32,062 bases of DNA, taken from Rhizobiaceae bacterium. GTDB lineage: Bacteria > Pseudomonadota > Alphaproteobacteria > Rhizobiales > Rhizobiaceae. Made by a program: the position numbers and the translations under genes. The stretch is taken from NCBI GenBank assembly GCA_026981655.1, contig JALSIJ010000024.1:1-32062 (forward strand), given 5' to 3'. Position 1 is the first letter of the stretch; the number at the start of each line of letters is the position of its first letter. Below are positions 21,279 through 29,292 of this stretch, piece by piece. Under the pieces are notes generated by a model. It did no database searches, was not told the DNA's origin, and saw only the letters and a program-made list of their open reading frames with translations.

Positions 21279-21300
21279 AACGGCATCCGTTTGGAAGGAA
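21279..21300 (+). promoter_or_regulatory. Small hairpin plus Shine-Dalgarno of rpsN
   Basis: AACGG (21279-21283), loop CAT, CCGTT (21287-21291), followed almost at once by GGAAGGAA (21293-21300) and the ATG at 21307. It has the same hairpin-then-binding-site layout as rpoC and fusA. Confidence 0.35.
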
Positions 21301-21306
21301 TAAAAG

Positions 21307-21612
21307 ATGGCGAAAGTTAGCGCGATCGAAAAAGGAAAAAGAGTCCGCAGGACAGTGGCAAAGTTTGCTGCTAAACGTGCGGTGCTTAAAGCAATCATCA
21401 ATGACAAGACATTGCCAATGGATGAACGCTTCAAGGCTCAGTTGAAACTTAATGAACTGCCACGCAGTTCCAGCAAGGTTCGTATTCGTAACCGTTGTGA
21501 AATTTCAGGCAGGCCCCGTGCATTTTACCGCAAAATGAAGATGTCTCGTATCGCGCTGCGTGAACTTGGTTCCCAGGGCAAAATACCTGGCATTGTAAAA
21601 TCCAGCTGGTAA
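21307..21612 (+). CDS. rpsN: 30S ribosomal protein S14, zinc-independent form
   Basis: S14 is a 30S head protein. It has 101 residues, the long form lacking the two CxxC zinc pairs; only one cysteine is visible in [16 protein letters not shown]. The end [21 protein letters not shown] is diagnostic. GGAAGGAA lies 6 bases before the ATG. rpsH follows after 12 bases. Confidence 0.98.
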   Translation: MAKVSAIEKGKRVRRTVAKFAAKRAVLKAIINDKTLPMDERFKAQLKLNELPRSSSKVRIRNRCEISGRPRAFYRKMKMSRIALRELGSQGKIPGIVKSSW

Positions 21613-21624
21613 GGAAAATCAGAT

Positions 21625-22023
21625 ATGTCTATGACAGACCCCTTGGGGGATATGCTTACCCGCATTCGTAATGCTTTGATGCGCGGTAAATCTAAAGTTT
21701 CGAGCCCGGCATCATCATTGCGGGCAAATGTTCTTGATGTGCTCCAGGCCGAAGGTTACATCCGCGGTTATACCCGCGTTGATTTTAACAATGGCAAAGC
21801 CGAGTTGGACATTGAACTGAAATATTTCGAGGGAGCACCTGTAATTCGTGAAATTACTCGTATTTCCAAACCTGGTCGTCGGGTGTATTCGTCGGTCAAA
21901 TCGATTCCGCGTGTTGCGAATGGATTGGGAGTTTCGATACTTTCCACTCCAAAAGGTGTTATGGCCGATCATGACGCACGGGAACAGAATGTAGGCGGCG
22001 AGGTTCTCTGTCAGATCTTCTGA
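21625..22023 (+). CDS. rpsH: 30S ribosomal protein S8
   Basis: S8 binds the central domain of 16S rRNA and, in E. coli, represses the spc operon. It has 132 residues. It begins [18 protein letters not shown], and the C-terminal half has [29 protein letters not shown] and the closing GGEVLCQIF. The ATG at 21625 is preferred over the ATG two codons later because AAGGAAAATC is correctly spaced. rplF follows after 40 bases. Confidence 0.99.
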   Translation: MSMTDPLGDMLTRIRNALMRGKSKVSSPASSLRANVLDVLQAEGYIRGYTRVDFNNGKAELDIELKYFEGAPVIREITRISKPGRRVYSSVKSIPRVANGLGVSILSTPKGVMADHDAREQNVGGEVLCQIF

Positions 22024-22063
22024 TCGACCGGGTGAAACGCAATAACCGAACAGGCAGAAAATT

Positions 22064-22597
22064 ATGTCGCGGATAGGTAAAAAAGCAATCGCCATCCCTG
22101 AGGGGATTACGGCAACACTGGATGGCCAAACGGTCACTGCAAAGGGCCCTATGGGCGAATTGAGCTTTGTTGTGAACGATGACGTTCTGGTGAAAATGGA
22201 AGATGGGGCGTTCAAGGTTGATCCGAAGAACAACTCGAAGAATGCGCGCTCTCAATGGGGTATGTCGCGGACGATGATTTCTAACATCTTTAATGGTGTT
22301 AAAGAGGGTTTTTCCAAAACTCTTGAAATCAATGGCGTTGGCTATCGTGCTGCCATGCAGGGAAACAAGTTGCAATTGCAGCTCGGTTTTTCTCATGAAG
22401 TGCTTTATGACATCCCCGAAGGTGTCGATGTAAAAGTGACCAAACCAACTGAAATTATTGTTTCAGGCTTTGACAAGCAAAAAGTTGGCCAGGTTGCTGC
22501 AGAAATTCGTAAATATCGCCCACCAGAGCCTTATAAAGGCAAGGGTGTTAAATACGCTGATGAATTTATCTTCCGTAAGGAAGGCAAAAAGAAGTAA
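22064..22597 (+). CDS. rplF: 50S ribosomal protein L6
   Basis: L6 has two similar domains and lies near the factor-binding site and sarcin-ricin loop. It has 177 residues. It begins [15 protein letters not shown], with [12 protein letters not shown] and [20 protein letters not shown] in the middle. The C-terminal [20 protein letters not shown] followed by [12 protein letters not shown] is the family signature. rplR starts 12 bases downstream. Confidence 0.99.
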   Translation: MSRIGKKAIAIPEGITATLDGQTVTAKGPMGELSFVVNDDVLVKMEDGAFKVDPKNNSKNARSQWGMSRTMISNIFNGVKEGFSKTLEINGVGYRAAMQGNKLQLQLGFSHEVLYDIPEGVDVKVTKPTEIIVSGFDKQKVGQVAAEIRKYRPPEPYKGKGVKYADEFIFRKEGKKK

Positions 22598-22609
22598 GGC
22601 ACTGAACAA

Positions 22610-22969
22610 ATGGCAAGTTCTTCTAAAACAAAACAGCGGCGCGCAGAGCGTGTTCGTCGCGATCTTAAGAAAGTGGCCAATGGCCGCGCCCGTTTGAGCG
22701 TTTATCGTTCTGCGCAGAATATTTATGCGCAGGTGATTGACGATTTAAATGGCCACACAGTTGCTGCTGCTTCCACTTTGGAAAAAGATGCGACAAAGGA
22801 CGGCAAAGGCGGAAACGTCGCTGCTGCTGCGGTGGTTGGTAAAATGATTGCTGAACGTGCATCAAAAGCCGGTATCAAAGATGTGGTTTTTGATCGCGGT
22901 TCTTATCTTTATCACGGTCGTGTTAAAGCATTGGCGGAAGCTGCTCGCGAAGGCGGGTTAAACTTCTAG
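22610..22969 (+). CDS. rplR: 50S ribosomal protein L18
   Basis: L18 binds 5S rRNA together with L5 in the central protuberance. It has 119 residues. It begins [40 protein letters not shown] and the end [20 protein letters not shown] are diagnostic. The rplR-rpsE gap of 73 bases carries two possible binding sites (AAAGG and AAGG) before rpsE. Confidence 0.98.
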   Translation: MASSSKTKQRRAERVRRDLKKVANGRARLSVYRSAQNIYAQVIDDLNGHTVAAASTLEKDATKDGKGGNVAAAAVVGKMIAERASKAGIKDVVFDRGSYLYHGRVKALAEAAREGGLNF

Positions 22970-23042
22970 TTTGAAATTTCTCAAGGGCATTCACCGATAA
23001 GAAGGCCTTTGGTGCTCCGGAAAAGAATAAAGGTTTAAGGAT

Positions 23043-23594
23043 ATGGCACCGAGACAACAGCGAAATGATCGTGATGAGCGTGACAGCGAGTTTGTTGATA
23101 AACTGGTACACATCAACCGTGTGGCAAAAGTTGTAAAAGGCGGTCGACGCTTTGGCTTTGCTGCACTTGTGGTTGTTGGTGATCAAAAAGGCCGGGTTGG
23201 TTTTGGCCACGGTAAAGCGCGCGAAGTGCCTGAGGCTATTCGCAAAGCTTCTGAGGCTGCAAAACGCGATATGATATTTGTACCTTTGCGTGATGGCCGC
23301 ACTTTGCACCATGATGTTAAAGGCCGCCACGGAGCAGGTAAGGTTGTGCTGCGTGCGGCACCTCCAGGAACCGGTATTATTGCCGGTGGTCCAATGCGTG
23401 CGGTGTTTGAAACTGTTGGAATGTCTGACGTTGTTGCCAAATCTATTGGTACATCGAACCCATACAACATGGTTCGTGCTACATTTGATGCGCTGAAGCG
23501 CCAGATGCATCCGCGGGATATTGCGACCCAGAGAGGGCTTAAATTTGCCACTCTTCAGGCGCGTCGTCGCGATCTGGTTGGCAGCGAAGACTAA
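23043..23594 (+). CDS. rpsE: 30S ribosomal protein S5
   Basis: S5 is at the mRNA entry and contributes to decoding fidelity. It has 183 residues. The N-terminal double-stranded-RNA-binding-type fold shows [20 protein letters not shown] and [20 protein letters not shown]. The C-terminal domain has [20 protein letters not shown]. The ATG at 23043 has AAAGG nine bases upstream. It is followed by an unusual 114-base gap containing a tandem repeat and hairpins before rpmD. Confidence 0.99.
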   Translation: MAPRQQRNDRDERDSEFVDKLVHINRVAKVVKGGRRFGFAALVVVGDQKGRVGFGHGKAREVPEAIRKASEAAKRDMIFVPLRDGRTLHHDVKGRHGAGKVVLRAAPPGTGIIAGGPMRAVFETVGMSDVVAKSIGTSNPYNMVRATFDALKRQMHPRDIATQRGLKFATLQARRRDLVGSED

Positions 23595-23601
23595 ATCACG
23601 T

Positions 23602-23619
23602 AGCGGTGCCTTAACCGTT
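23602..23619 (+). promoter_or_regulatory. Hairpin just after rpsE
   Basis: AGCGGT (23602-23607) pairs with ACCGTT (23614-23619), with one G-T pair, around GCCTTA. There is no T-run. It is the first of three structures in the rpsE-rpmD gap. Confidence 0.3.
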
Positions 23620-23621
23620 AC

Positions 23622-23670
23622 TTTGAATTCTATAATTTGCGCTTATATTTGAATTCAAATTATGCGCAAA
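23622..23670 (+). repeat. Imperfect tandem repeat with large dyad, rpsE-rpmD gap
   Basis: Two units start TTTGAATTC (23622-23630 and 23648-23656), continue with AT-rich spacers and end GCGC (23639-23642 and 23664-23667), a period of about 26 bases. Overlapping the second unit is a dyad: TTTGCGC (23636-23642) pairs with GCGCAAA (23664-23670), and inside it lies the perfect palindrome ATTTGAATTCAAAT (23647-23660). It could be a protein-binding operator or a long RNA hairpin. It is not a terminator. Confidence 0.6.
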
Positions 23671-23683
23671 ACAACATGATCAG

Positions 23684-23708
23684 GGAGCCAGCCTAGCTGG
23701 ATTTCAAA
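23684..23708 (+). promoter_or_regulatory. Hairpin bridging a distant Shine-Dalgarno to the rpmD start
   Basis: The only good binding-site core is GGAG at 23684-23687, 21 bases from the ATG at 23709, which is too far. Between them CCAGC (23688-23692), loop CTA, GCTGG (23696-23700) forms a perfect stem starting at the next base. With this 13-base hairpin folded, the effective spacing becomes 8 bases. Structure-assisted initiation is inferred from this geometry. Confidence 0.5.
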
Positions 23709-23909
23709 ATGGCTGACAAAAAATCAGGCAAAACGGTTACCGTTCAACAGACCGGTAGCCCGCTTCGTCGCCGGTCAGATCAGCGCGCTACGCTGATTGG
23801 TCTTGGCTTGAACAAAATGAACCGCCGCCGTACTCTGGAAGATACTCCAGCTGTTCGTGGCATGATCCGCAAAGTCTCGCACATGGTGCGGGTGGTCGAC
23901 GAAGCCTGA
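23709..23909 (+). CDS. rpmD: 50S ribosomal protein L30
   Basis: L30 is a small 50S protein. It has 66 residues, with a short lysine-rich N-terminus ([18 protein letters not shown]) as in relatives. The conserved [19 protein letters not shown], then [17 protein letters not shown], identify it. The ATG at 23709 is the only plausible start, because the in-frame ATG at 23676 meets a TAG after six codons. No ribosome-binding site lies at normal distance. The stop TGA lies in the loop of a 5-bp stem (AAGCC 23902-23906, GGCTT 23915-23919). rplO follows after 26 bases. Confidence 0.97.
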   Translation: MADKKSGKTVTVQQTGSPLRRRSDQRATLIGLGLNKMNRRRTLEDTPAVRGMIRKVSHMVRVVDEA

Positions 23910-23935
23910 TTAGCGGCTTACAGAGGTATTGAACA

Positions 23936-24415
23936 ATGAAACTCAATGAAATCAACGACAATGAAGGTGCTGTTCATTCTCGTAAGCGCGTAGGTCGCGG
24001 TATTGGTTCCGGTAAGGGCAAGACTGGCGGACGTGGCGTAAAAGGCCAGAAGTCTCGTTCAGGTGTGGCAATCAAAGGTTTTGAAGGCGGGCAAATGCCC
24101 CTCTATCGTCGCCTGCCTAAACGTGGATTTAACAATATTTTTGCCAAGAAACTCAACATTGTTTCGATTGCTCGCATTGAGCAGGCAATTGACGCGGGAA
24201 AGCTGGACGTTAAATCTGCTATTACTGCTGAAAGCCTCAAGGAGGCCGGTGTAATTCGTCGGGTAAAAGACGGTGTACGTTTGCTTTCTGATGGTGAGAC
24301 CAAAAATAAACTGACCTTTGATATTGCTGGCGCTTCTAAAGCCGCAATTGAAAAAATCGAAAAAGCTGGCGGTAAGGTGAACTTGCCGGTTGAAAAAGAA
24401 AATGCGGACGCTTAA
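23936..24415 (+). CDS. rplO: 50S ribosomal protein L15
   Basis: L15 is a late-assembly protein that contacts many 23S helices. It has 159 residues. The glycine-rich, basic N-terminal extension is present ([20 protein letters not shown], then KSRSG and [17 protein letters not shown]). The C-terminal globular part ends [20 protein letters not shown] lies about 10 bases before the ATG. secY follows after 37 bases. Confidence 0.98.
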   Translation: MKLNEINDNEGAVHSRKRVGRGIGSGKGKTGGRGVKGQKSRSGVAIKGFEGGQMPLYRRLPKRGFNNIFAKKLNIVSIARIEQAIDAGKLDVKSAITAESLKEAGVIRRVKDGVRLLSDGETKNKLTFDIAGASKAAIEKIEKAGGKVNLPVEKENADA

Positions 24416-24452
24416 TTAATACAATACAGCTTTATTATTACCGGAGAGATTG

Positions 24453-25793
24453 ATGGCATCGGCAGCAGAACAACTTGCAGCGAATCTAAATTTTGCCTCT
24501 TTTTCAAAAGCGACGGAACTTAAGAAGCGCATTTGGTTTACACTGGGTGCGTTGGTTATTTATCGTCTTGGGACATATATCCCGCTACCGGGAATTAATG
24601 CGGACGCTTTTGCCCGTGCATTTGAACAGCAAAGCCAGGGCGTCCTTGGCTTGTTTAATATGTTTTCGGGTGGTGCGGTTGAACGATTAGCCATTTTTGC
24701 ACTGGGCATTATGCCTTATATTTCTGCGTCCATTATTATTCAGCTGATGACTTCAGTTGTGCCAACTCTTGAGCAACTCAAGAAAGATGGTGAGCAGGGC
24801 CGCAAAACAATCAATCAATATACCCGCTATGGCACTGTAATTCTTGCAACCCTGCAGGCCTATGGCATTGCAGCCGGGCTTTCGGGGTCGGGAAACATTG
24901 TAAATGATCCAGGCTGGTTTTTCACCATGTCTGCGGTGATTACGCTTGTGGGCGGCACGATGTTCCTGATGTGGCTTGGTGAGCAGATTACCGCACGTGG
25001 TATCGGCAATGGTATTTCCCTGATCATTTTCTCAGGCATTGTTGCGGCACTTCCAACGGCTATTGCGCAATTGTTAGAAGCTGCGCGAACCGGTGCAATT
25101 ACTACAATTATTTTGCTGGTGGTGCTGGTTTCTGCTTTGGCTCTCATCGGGATCGTTGTGTTCATTGAACGGGCACAGCGTAAACTTCTGATCCAATATC
25201 CAAAACGTCAGGTTGGTAATAAAATGTTTCAGGGCGATGCATCCCATCTGCCGCTTAAACTGAACACGGCCGGTGTTATTCCACCAATCTTTGCCTCATC
25301 CTTGTTATTGCTTCCAGTGACTGTGGCTAACTTTGCCGCCTCATCGGATGTGCCTGGCTGGCTCGGGTTGATCATTGCATCGCTTGGTCGAGGGCAACCG
25401 CTCTATTTGTTTATCTATGCCAGTTTGATCATGTTCTTTGCGTTCTTCTATACCGCGATTGTTTTCAGCCCTAAAGATACGGCCGATAATCTAAAGAAGC
25501 ATGGCGGGTTTATTCCGGGTATTCGTCCTGGTGAGCGAACTGCTAGCTATATCGACTATGTGCTAACTCGAATTACTCTTGCAGGTGCGCTATATCTTGT
25601 GTTTGTATGTCTTATCCCGGAAATGTTCATGTCGAATATGGGGATATCAGTGTTCCTTGGGGGAACATCACTTTTGATTATGGTGAGTGTGACTATGGAT
25701 ACGGTTTCGCAAGTACAAGGCCATCTTTTTGCCCAGCAATATGAAGGTTTGGTGAAAAAATCCAAGTTGCGCGGTGGAAAGCGCAAGAGATGA
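24453..25793 (+). CDS. secY: Preprotein translocase subunit SecY
   Basis: Central channel of the Sec translocon in the inner membrane. It has 446 residues with about ten hydrophobic segments. Visible landmarks are YIPLPGIN after the first helix, GLFNMFSGGAVERLAIFALG in the plug region, ERAQRKLLIQYPKRQ in the cytosolic loop, and the C-terminal AQQYEGLVKKSKLRGGKRKR. The ATG at 24453 is preferred over the in-frame TTG at 24450 because GGAGA lies six to seven bases upstream. It overlaps adk by 4 bases. Unlike E. coli, no rpmJ follows. Confidence 0.99.
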   Translation: MASAAEQLAANLNFASFSKATELKKRIWFTLGALVIYRLGTYIPLPGINADAFARAFEQQSQGVLGLFNMFSGGAVERLAIFALGIMPYISASIIIQLMTSVVPTLEQLKKDGEQGRKTINQYTRYGTVILATLQAYGIAAGLSGSGNIVNDPGWFFTMSAVITLVGGTMFLMWLGEQITARGIGNGISLIIFSGIVAALPTAIAQLLEAARTGAITTIILLVVLVSALALIGIVVFIERAQRKLLIQYPKRQVGNKMFQGDASHLPLKLNTAGVIPPIFASSLLLLPVTVANFAASSDVPGWLGLIIASLGRGQPLYLFIYASLIMFFAFFYTAIVFSPKDTADNLKKHGGFIPGIRPGERTASYIDYVLTRITLAGALYLVFVCLIPEMFMSNMGISVFLGGTSLLIMVSVTMDTVSQVQGHLFAQQYEGLVKKSKLRGGKRKR

Positions 25794-26440
25794 GATTAAT
25801 CCTCATTGGCCCGCCTGGAGCGGGTAAGGGGACCCAGGCTACGCGCCTGGCGGACAGTCACAAAATTCCTCACCTTTCTACAGGTGATATGTTGCGAGCT
25901 GCTATTGCAGAGGGCTCCGACGTTGGTAAACGTGCACAAGTAATAATGAATGCGGGTAAGCTTGTATCTGACGATATGGTCAATAAGATCGTTTCTGACC
26001 GGATAGACAGGGACGATTGTGCAAACGGTTTTATTCTGGATGGGTATCCTCGCACTCTGGCTCAAGCTGATTCTGTCGATGAAATCTTTGCTGATAAGGA
26101 TATAATTCTAGATGCGGTTGTTGAATTACGGGTCGATGACGATGCGTTGATCGATCGGATAACCGGCCGCTTTTTGTGCGCCAGTTGTGGTGAAGGTTAT
26201 CATGATCGCCACAAGCTTCCTGTCGTCGATGGTATTTGCGATAATTGTGGGTCAACAGATTTTAAAAGACGTCCTGATGATGTGGAAAATACTGTACGTG
26301 TACGGTTGTTTACCTACTACAAACAGACCTCTCCATTGATTGGATATTACTATGCCAGACATAAATTGTTACGTGTTGACGGCATGGGAAGTATCAACGA
26401 TGTATCGCAGGGAATAGAAAAAGTACTGGAACAGGTATAA
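25790..26440 (+). CDS. adk: Adenylate kinase, zinc-type LID
   Basis: Interconverts ATP + AMP and 2 ADP in the cytosol. It has 216 residues. The P-loop is GPPGAGKGT (residues 7-15). The AMP-binding segment has LSTGDMLRAAI, and FILDGYPRT is the next signature. The LID carries four cysteines, C130, C133, C150 and C153 (CASC and CDNC), so this is the long, metal-binding form; the E. coli LID lacks these cysteines. The start overlaps the secY stop (ATGA), so the two are translationally coupled. Position at the end of the spc operon is common in bacteria. Confidence 0.98.
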   Translation: MRLILIGPPGAGKGTQATRLADSHKIPHLSTGDMLRAAIAEGSDVGKRAQVIMNAGKLVSDDMVNKIVSDRIDRDDCANGFILDGYPRTLAQADSVDEIFADKDIILDAVVELRVDDDALIDRITGRFLCASCGEGYHDRHKLPVVDGICDNCGSTDFKRRPDDVENTVRVRLFTYYKQTSPLIGYYYARHKLLRVDGMGSINDVSQGIEKVLEQV

Positions 26441-26466
26441 AGTTTGAAAATATTGTTTCAGGGTAG

Positions 26467-26496
26467 TTGACGAAGAAGGGTGTTTGCCGCTAATAC
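26467..26496 (+). promoter_or_regulatory. Weak candidate promoter for the alpha operon
   Basis: TTGACG (26467-26472) is followed after 18 bases by TAATAC (26491-26496). The -35 box is good and the -10 box poor. It lies in the 236-base gap between adk and rpsM, where a promoter would be expected. Confidence 0.25.
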
Positions 26497-26587
26497 CATC
26501 AAAATTCAGATCAAATGTGCGATCGGAGTCGGTTTCGAGAGAGATGCGGATCCCGGTCGCTGAGGTTTGGAATTAAACCATCATTTA

Positions 26588-26670
26588 CCTTCTGGGTACG
26601 AAAAGAAGGATAGCGCTAATTGTGGCGTTGTTCTGGTGACAATCAGGCTTTGCCCTGAATGATAAGGAGA
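26588..26670 (+). promoter_or_regulatory. rpsM leader: two stem-loops and Shine-Dalgarno
   Basis: CCTTCT (26588-26593) pairs with AGAAGG (26604-26609) around a 10-base loop. Nearer the gene, TCAGG (26643-26647) pairs with CCTGA (26654-26658). AAGGAGA (26664-26670) is the binding site for the GTG at 26677. In E. coli this leader is the S4 repression site; S4 is not encoded in this operon, so any regulator here is unknown. Confidence 0.35.
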
Positions 26671-26676
26671 GTGGAC

Positions 26677-27045
26677 GTGGCTCGTATTGCTGGCGTCAAT
26701 ATTCCGACGAACAAGCGCGCTGTTATTGCGCTTCAGTATATTCACGGAATCGGCCAAAAAATTGCCGGAGAAATTATAGAGAAAGCGGGAATTCCGCTTG
26801 ATCGCCGTGTAAATACACTGTCGGATGCTGAAGTACTTCAGATTCGCGAAATTATTGACCGCGACTATATGGTTGAGGGTGACCTTCGCCGTGATAAATC
26901 AATGAACATCAAACGTTTGATGGATCTTGGTTGCTATCGTGGTTTGCGGCATCGCCGTAGTCTGCCTGTTCGCGGTCAGCGCACCCATACAAATGCGCGT
27001 ACCCGCAAAGGCCCAGCACGGGCAATTGCAGGCAAAAAGAAATAA
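26677..27045 (+). CDS. rpsM: 30S ribosomal protein S13
   Basis: S13 is a 30S head protein bridging to the 50S subunit and contacting P-site tRNA. It has 122 residues from a GTG start at 26677, giving (f)[26 protein letters not shown] lies six bases upstream. An ATG at 26659 in the same frame overlaps that binding site and would add six non-conserved residues. [20 protein letters not shown] and the basic end [16 protein letters not shown] are diagnostic. A terminator follows within five bases of the stop. Confidence 0.98.
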   Translation: MARIAGVNIPTNKRAVIALQYIHGIGQKIAGEIIEKAGIPLDRRVNTLSDAEVLQIREIIDRDYMVEGDLRRDKSMNIKRLMDLGCYRGLRHRRSLPVRGQRTHTNARTRKGPARAIAGKKK

Positions 27046-27049
27046 CATG

Positions 27050-27072
27050 GCTGGCCTATGGGCCGGCTTTTT
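27050..27072 (+). terminator. Intrinsic terminator between rpsM and rpsK
   Basis: GCTGGCC (27050-27056) pairs with GGCCGGC (27061-27067), with one T-G pair, across TATG. TTTTT (27068-27072) follows. It starts 5 bases after the rpsM stop. It splits what is usually one alpha operon, and a promoter-like sequence lies immediately downstream. Confidence 0.8.
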
Positions 27073-27090
27073 CGTGTTTGCATGTTTGTC

Positions 27091-27118
27091 TTGCAAGCCG
27101 TCTTTGTAAAAATAGAAT
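27091..27118 (+). promoter_or_regulatory. Candidate sigma-70 promoter for rpsK-rpoA-rplQ
   Basis: TTGCAA (27091-27096) and TAGAAT (27113-27118) are separated by 16 bases and match consensus at 4 and 5 of 6 positions. The pair lies just after the rpsM terminator and about 70 bases before the rpsK ATG. That position strengthens the call. Confidence 0.45.
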
Positions 27119-27121
27119 AAT

Positions 27122-27172
27122 GGAATGCAGGTGTTAGTCTGTATTCCGGTGGAGCTGCCGGTTTTACGGCAG
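27122..27172 (+). promoter_or_regulatory. Two strong hairpins in the rpsK leader
   Basis: GGAATGCAG (27122-27130) pairs with CTGTATTCC (27139-27147) over 9 bp with one G-T pair and an 8-base loop. CTGCCG (27155-27160) pairs perfectly with CGGCAG (27167-27172) around GTTTTA. Both lie between the candidate promoter and the binding site GAAGGA. A feedback-regulated leader is possible. Confidence 0.5.
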
Positions 27173-27194
27173 TGTAGAGATCGAAGGAAAAATA

Positions 27195-27584
27195 ATGGCT
27201 AAAGAAGCCGGTCGCGTAAAACGTCGCGAACGTAAGAATATTTCGTCGGGCGTTGCCCACGTACATTCCACATTCAACAATACCATGATCACAATCACAG
27301 ATGCACAAGGAAATACAATTTCCTGGTCGTCTGCTGGTGCGCAAGGGTTTAAGGGGTCGCGGAAGTCTACACCTTATGCAGCTCAAATGGCTGCGGAAGA
27401 TGCCGGCCAGAAAGCTGCTGAACACGGTATGAAAACACTGGAAGTAGAGGTTCGCGGTCCGGGTTCCGGTCGTGAATCTGCTTTGCGGGCGCTGCAATCT
27501 ATCGGGTTTATAATTACAGCAATTCGCGATGTTTCTTCTATTCCGCATAACGGATGTCGCCCGCGTAAGCGCCGTCGCGTATAA
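27195..27584 (+). CDS. rpsK: 30S ribosomal protein S11
   Basis: S11 lies on the 30S platform at the E site and contacts mRNA upstream of the start codon. It has 129 residues. Diagnostic stretches are [40 protein letters not shown] and the end [24 protein letters not shown] precedes the ATG. rpsD, which follows in E. coli, is absent here and rpoA comes next, as in other alphaproteobacteria. Confidence 0.99.
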   Translation: MAKEAGRVKRRERKNISSGVAHVHSTFNNTMITITDAQGNTISWSSAGAQGFKGSRKSTPYAAQMAAEDAGQKAAEHGMKTLEVEVRGPGSGRESALRALQSIGFIITAIRDVSSIPHNGCRPRKRRRV

Positions 27585-27591
27585 CTTACAG

Positions 27592-27608
27592 TTCCGCTCA
27601 GAGCGGAA
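27592..27608 (+). promoter_or_regulatory. Perfect hairpin between rpsK and rpoA
   Basis: TTCCGCT (27592-27598), loop CAG, AGCGGAA (27602-27608) forms a perfect 7-bp stem starting 7 bases after the rpsK stop. No T-run follows, so transcription into rpoA should continue. It may stabilise the 3' end or mark a processing site. Confidence 0.45.
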
Positions 27609-27665
27609 TATCGACAGACTTTGTCACGAATGGATAGTGGCGAAGGTATCGAAAGGATTTAATTC

Positions 27666-28673
27666 ATGATCCATAAAAATTGGCAAGAATTGATTAAGCC
27701 GAACAAACTAGAAGTTTCTTCGGAAGGCAGCATTGGTAAAGTTTTGGCCGAGCCTCTGGAAAGAGGTTTTGGCCTGACACTGGGTAATGCTTTGCGTCGT
27801 GTATTGTTATCATCACTTCAAGGCGCTGCTGTGACGGCTGTGCAAATTGATGGTGTATTGCACGAGTTTTCTTCAATTCCTGGTGTTCGTGAAGATGTTA
27901 CAGACATCATCCTGAACATTAAGGAAATTGCACTTCGCATGGAAAGCGAAGGCTCAAAGCGGATGGTCGTTCGTAAAGAAGGCCCGGGCGTTGTTACCGC
28001 AGGCGATATTCAAACTGTTGGCGATGTTGAAATTCTCAACCCTGATCTGGTTCTGTGTACGCTTGATGAGGAAAGTGAAATCCGCATCGAGTTTACTGTA
28101 GAAACCGGCAAGGGCTATGTGGCGGCTGAACGTAATCGCTCGGAAGATTCGCCGATTGGCATGATCCCGGTTGATTCGCTGTTTTCTCCGGTTCGCAAGG
28201 TCTCCTATAAGGTTGACAAAACCCGTGAAGGTCAGGTCCTGGATTACGACAAACTGACCATGACACTGGAAACGGATGGCTCTGTTTCTCCTGAAGATGC
28301 GGTGGCTTTTGCTGCTCGAATTCTGCAGGATCAATTGACCATATTCGTTAACTTTGAAGAGCCGGAAAAAGAGGTTGTTCAAGAACAGGTTGCCGAGCTT
28401 GCATTCAATCCTGCTTTGCTTAAGAAAGTTGACGAGTTGGAATTGTCGGTTCGTTCTGCAAACTGCCTGAAAAATGACAACATCGTCTATATTGGTGATC
28501 TTATTCAGAAAACAGAGGCAGAAATGCTTCGCACACCAAACTTCGGCCGTAAGTCGTTGAACGAGATCAAGGAAGTTCTGGCTTCCATGGGGTTGCATTT
28601 GGGAATGGAAGTTTCTGCCTGGCCGCCTGAGAATATCGAAGATCTGGCAAAGCGATACGAAGATCAATATTAG
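27666..28673 (+). CDS. rpoA: RNA polymerase alpha subunit
   Basis: Dimerising assembly scaffold of RNA polymerase. It has 335 residues. The N-terminal domain (about 1-230) has the assembly motif [21 protein letters not shown] linker around residues 235-250 leads to the C-terminal domain. That domain contains [16 protein letters not shown] and [20 protein letters not shown], the surface used for UP elements and activators. AAAGGA precedes the ATG. Together with rpoB and rpoC, this window encodes alpha, beta and beta'. rplQ follows after 45 bases. Confidence 0.99.
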   Translation: MIHKNWQELIKPNKLEVSSEGSIGKVLAEPLERGFGLTLGNALRRVLLSSLQGAAVTAVQIDGVLHEFSSIPGVREDVTDIILNIKEIALRMESEGSKRMVVRKEGPGVVTAGDIQTVGDVEILNPDLVLCTLDEESEIRIEFTVETGKGYVAAERNRSEDSPIGMIPVDSLFSPVRKVSYKVDKTREGQVLDYDKLTMTLETDGSVSPEDAVAFAARILQDQLTIFVNFEEPEKEVVQEQVAELAFNPALLKKVDELELSVRSANCLKNDNIVYIGDLIQKTEAEMLRTPNFGRKSLNEIKEVLASMGLHLGMEVSAWPPENIEDLAKRYEDQY

Positions 28674-28718
28674 AAAACTGGCAGGTGAACTGCCGACCAT
28701 TGAGTTAAGGAGAGCGCT

Positions 28719-29162
28719 ATGCGCCACCGTAAACAAGGCCGTAAATTAAATCGGACCCATAGCCATCGCAAGGCGATGTTCGCTAATATGGCAGCATCAT
28801 TGCTGTTGCATGAGCAAATTGTCACCACTTTGCCAAAGGCAAAAGAAATGCGGGCGATTGCTGATAAACTGATCACTCTCGGTAAACGTGGTGATTTGCA
28901 TGCCCGTCGTCAGGCGATTTCCCAGATCCGCGATATTGCTGTTGTTGGAAAATTGTTCAGCGAACTTGCTGAGCGTTACGCGGACCGCAAGGGCGGATAT
29001 ACCCGCGTATTGAAAGCTGGTTTTCGCTATGGTGACAATGCGCCATTGGCTGTGATTGAGCTGGTTGATCGTAATCCTGAAGCCAAGGGTGCCGGTGATC
29101 GCGCACGTTTGGAAGAAGAAGACGCGCTCGGTGAGACAGAAGAACAAGCGGTATCTGCTTAG
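28719..29162 (+). CDS. rplQ: 50S ribosomal protein L17
   Basis: L17 lies near the tunnel exit on the solvent side. It has 147 residues, longer than the 127 of E. coli through an acidic C-terminal tail ([20 protein letters not shown]). The conserved start [20 protein letters not shown], the [20 protein letters not shown] segment and [19 protein letters not shown] identify it. AAGGAGAG lies about 6 bases upstream. It is the last gene of the alpha operon; a strong terminator follows. Confidence 0.98.
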   Translation: MRHRKQGRKLNRTHSHRKAMFANMAASLLLHEQIVTTLPKAKEMRAIADKLITLGKRGDLHARRQAISQIRDIAVVGKLFSELAERYADRKGGYTRVLKAGFRYGDNAPLAVIELVDRNPEAKGAGDRARLEEEDALGETEEQAVSA

Positions 29163-29192
29163 TTCTATTGTTGGTATGTATTATTTCGGGAG

Positions 29193-29220
29193 AGGCGGCG
29201 CGTTTGTGCCGCCTTTTTTT
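29193..29220 (+). terminator. Intrinsic terminator after rplQ
   Basis: AGGCGGC (29193-29199) pairs perfectly with GCCGCCT (29208-29214) and the stem can extend by two more pairs. Seven Ts (29214-29220) follow. It lies 31 bases past the rplQ stop and ends the ribosomal gene run. Confidence 0.93.
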
Positions 29221-29263
29221 GTTTGTAGAGATAGGTGATAGCTTTCAAAACAGGTGCGTTGAA

Positions 29264-29292
29264 AATGAAAAGTTACTATATGTACTTTCATT
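29264..29292. promoter_or_regulatory. Imperfect inverted repeat upstream of the Do protease
   Basis: AATGAAAAGTTAC (29264-29276) is complementary to GTACTTTCATT (29282-29292) apart from two extra bases, around TATAT. It lies about 85 bases before the protease ATG. A second small hairpin, GGAGC-GGAT-GCTCC (29327-29340), lies closer. Either could be an operator or leader structure; no convincing -35/-10 pair was found. Confidence 0.35.

Noticed and set aside
23676-23696. Six-codon frame before rpmD as a true leader peptide gene
   Set aside because: No binding site of its own could be seen. It is mentioned only as context for the hairpin.
27954-28736. 260-residue minus-strand frame opposite rpoA
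   Set aside because: Shadow of rpoA; no motif or binding site, and it crosses the rpoA-rplQ gap.
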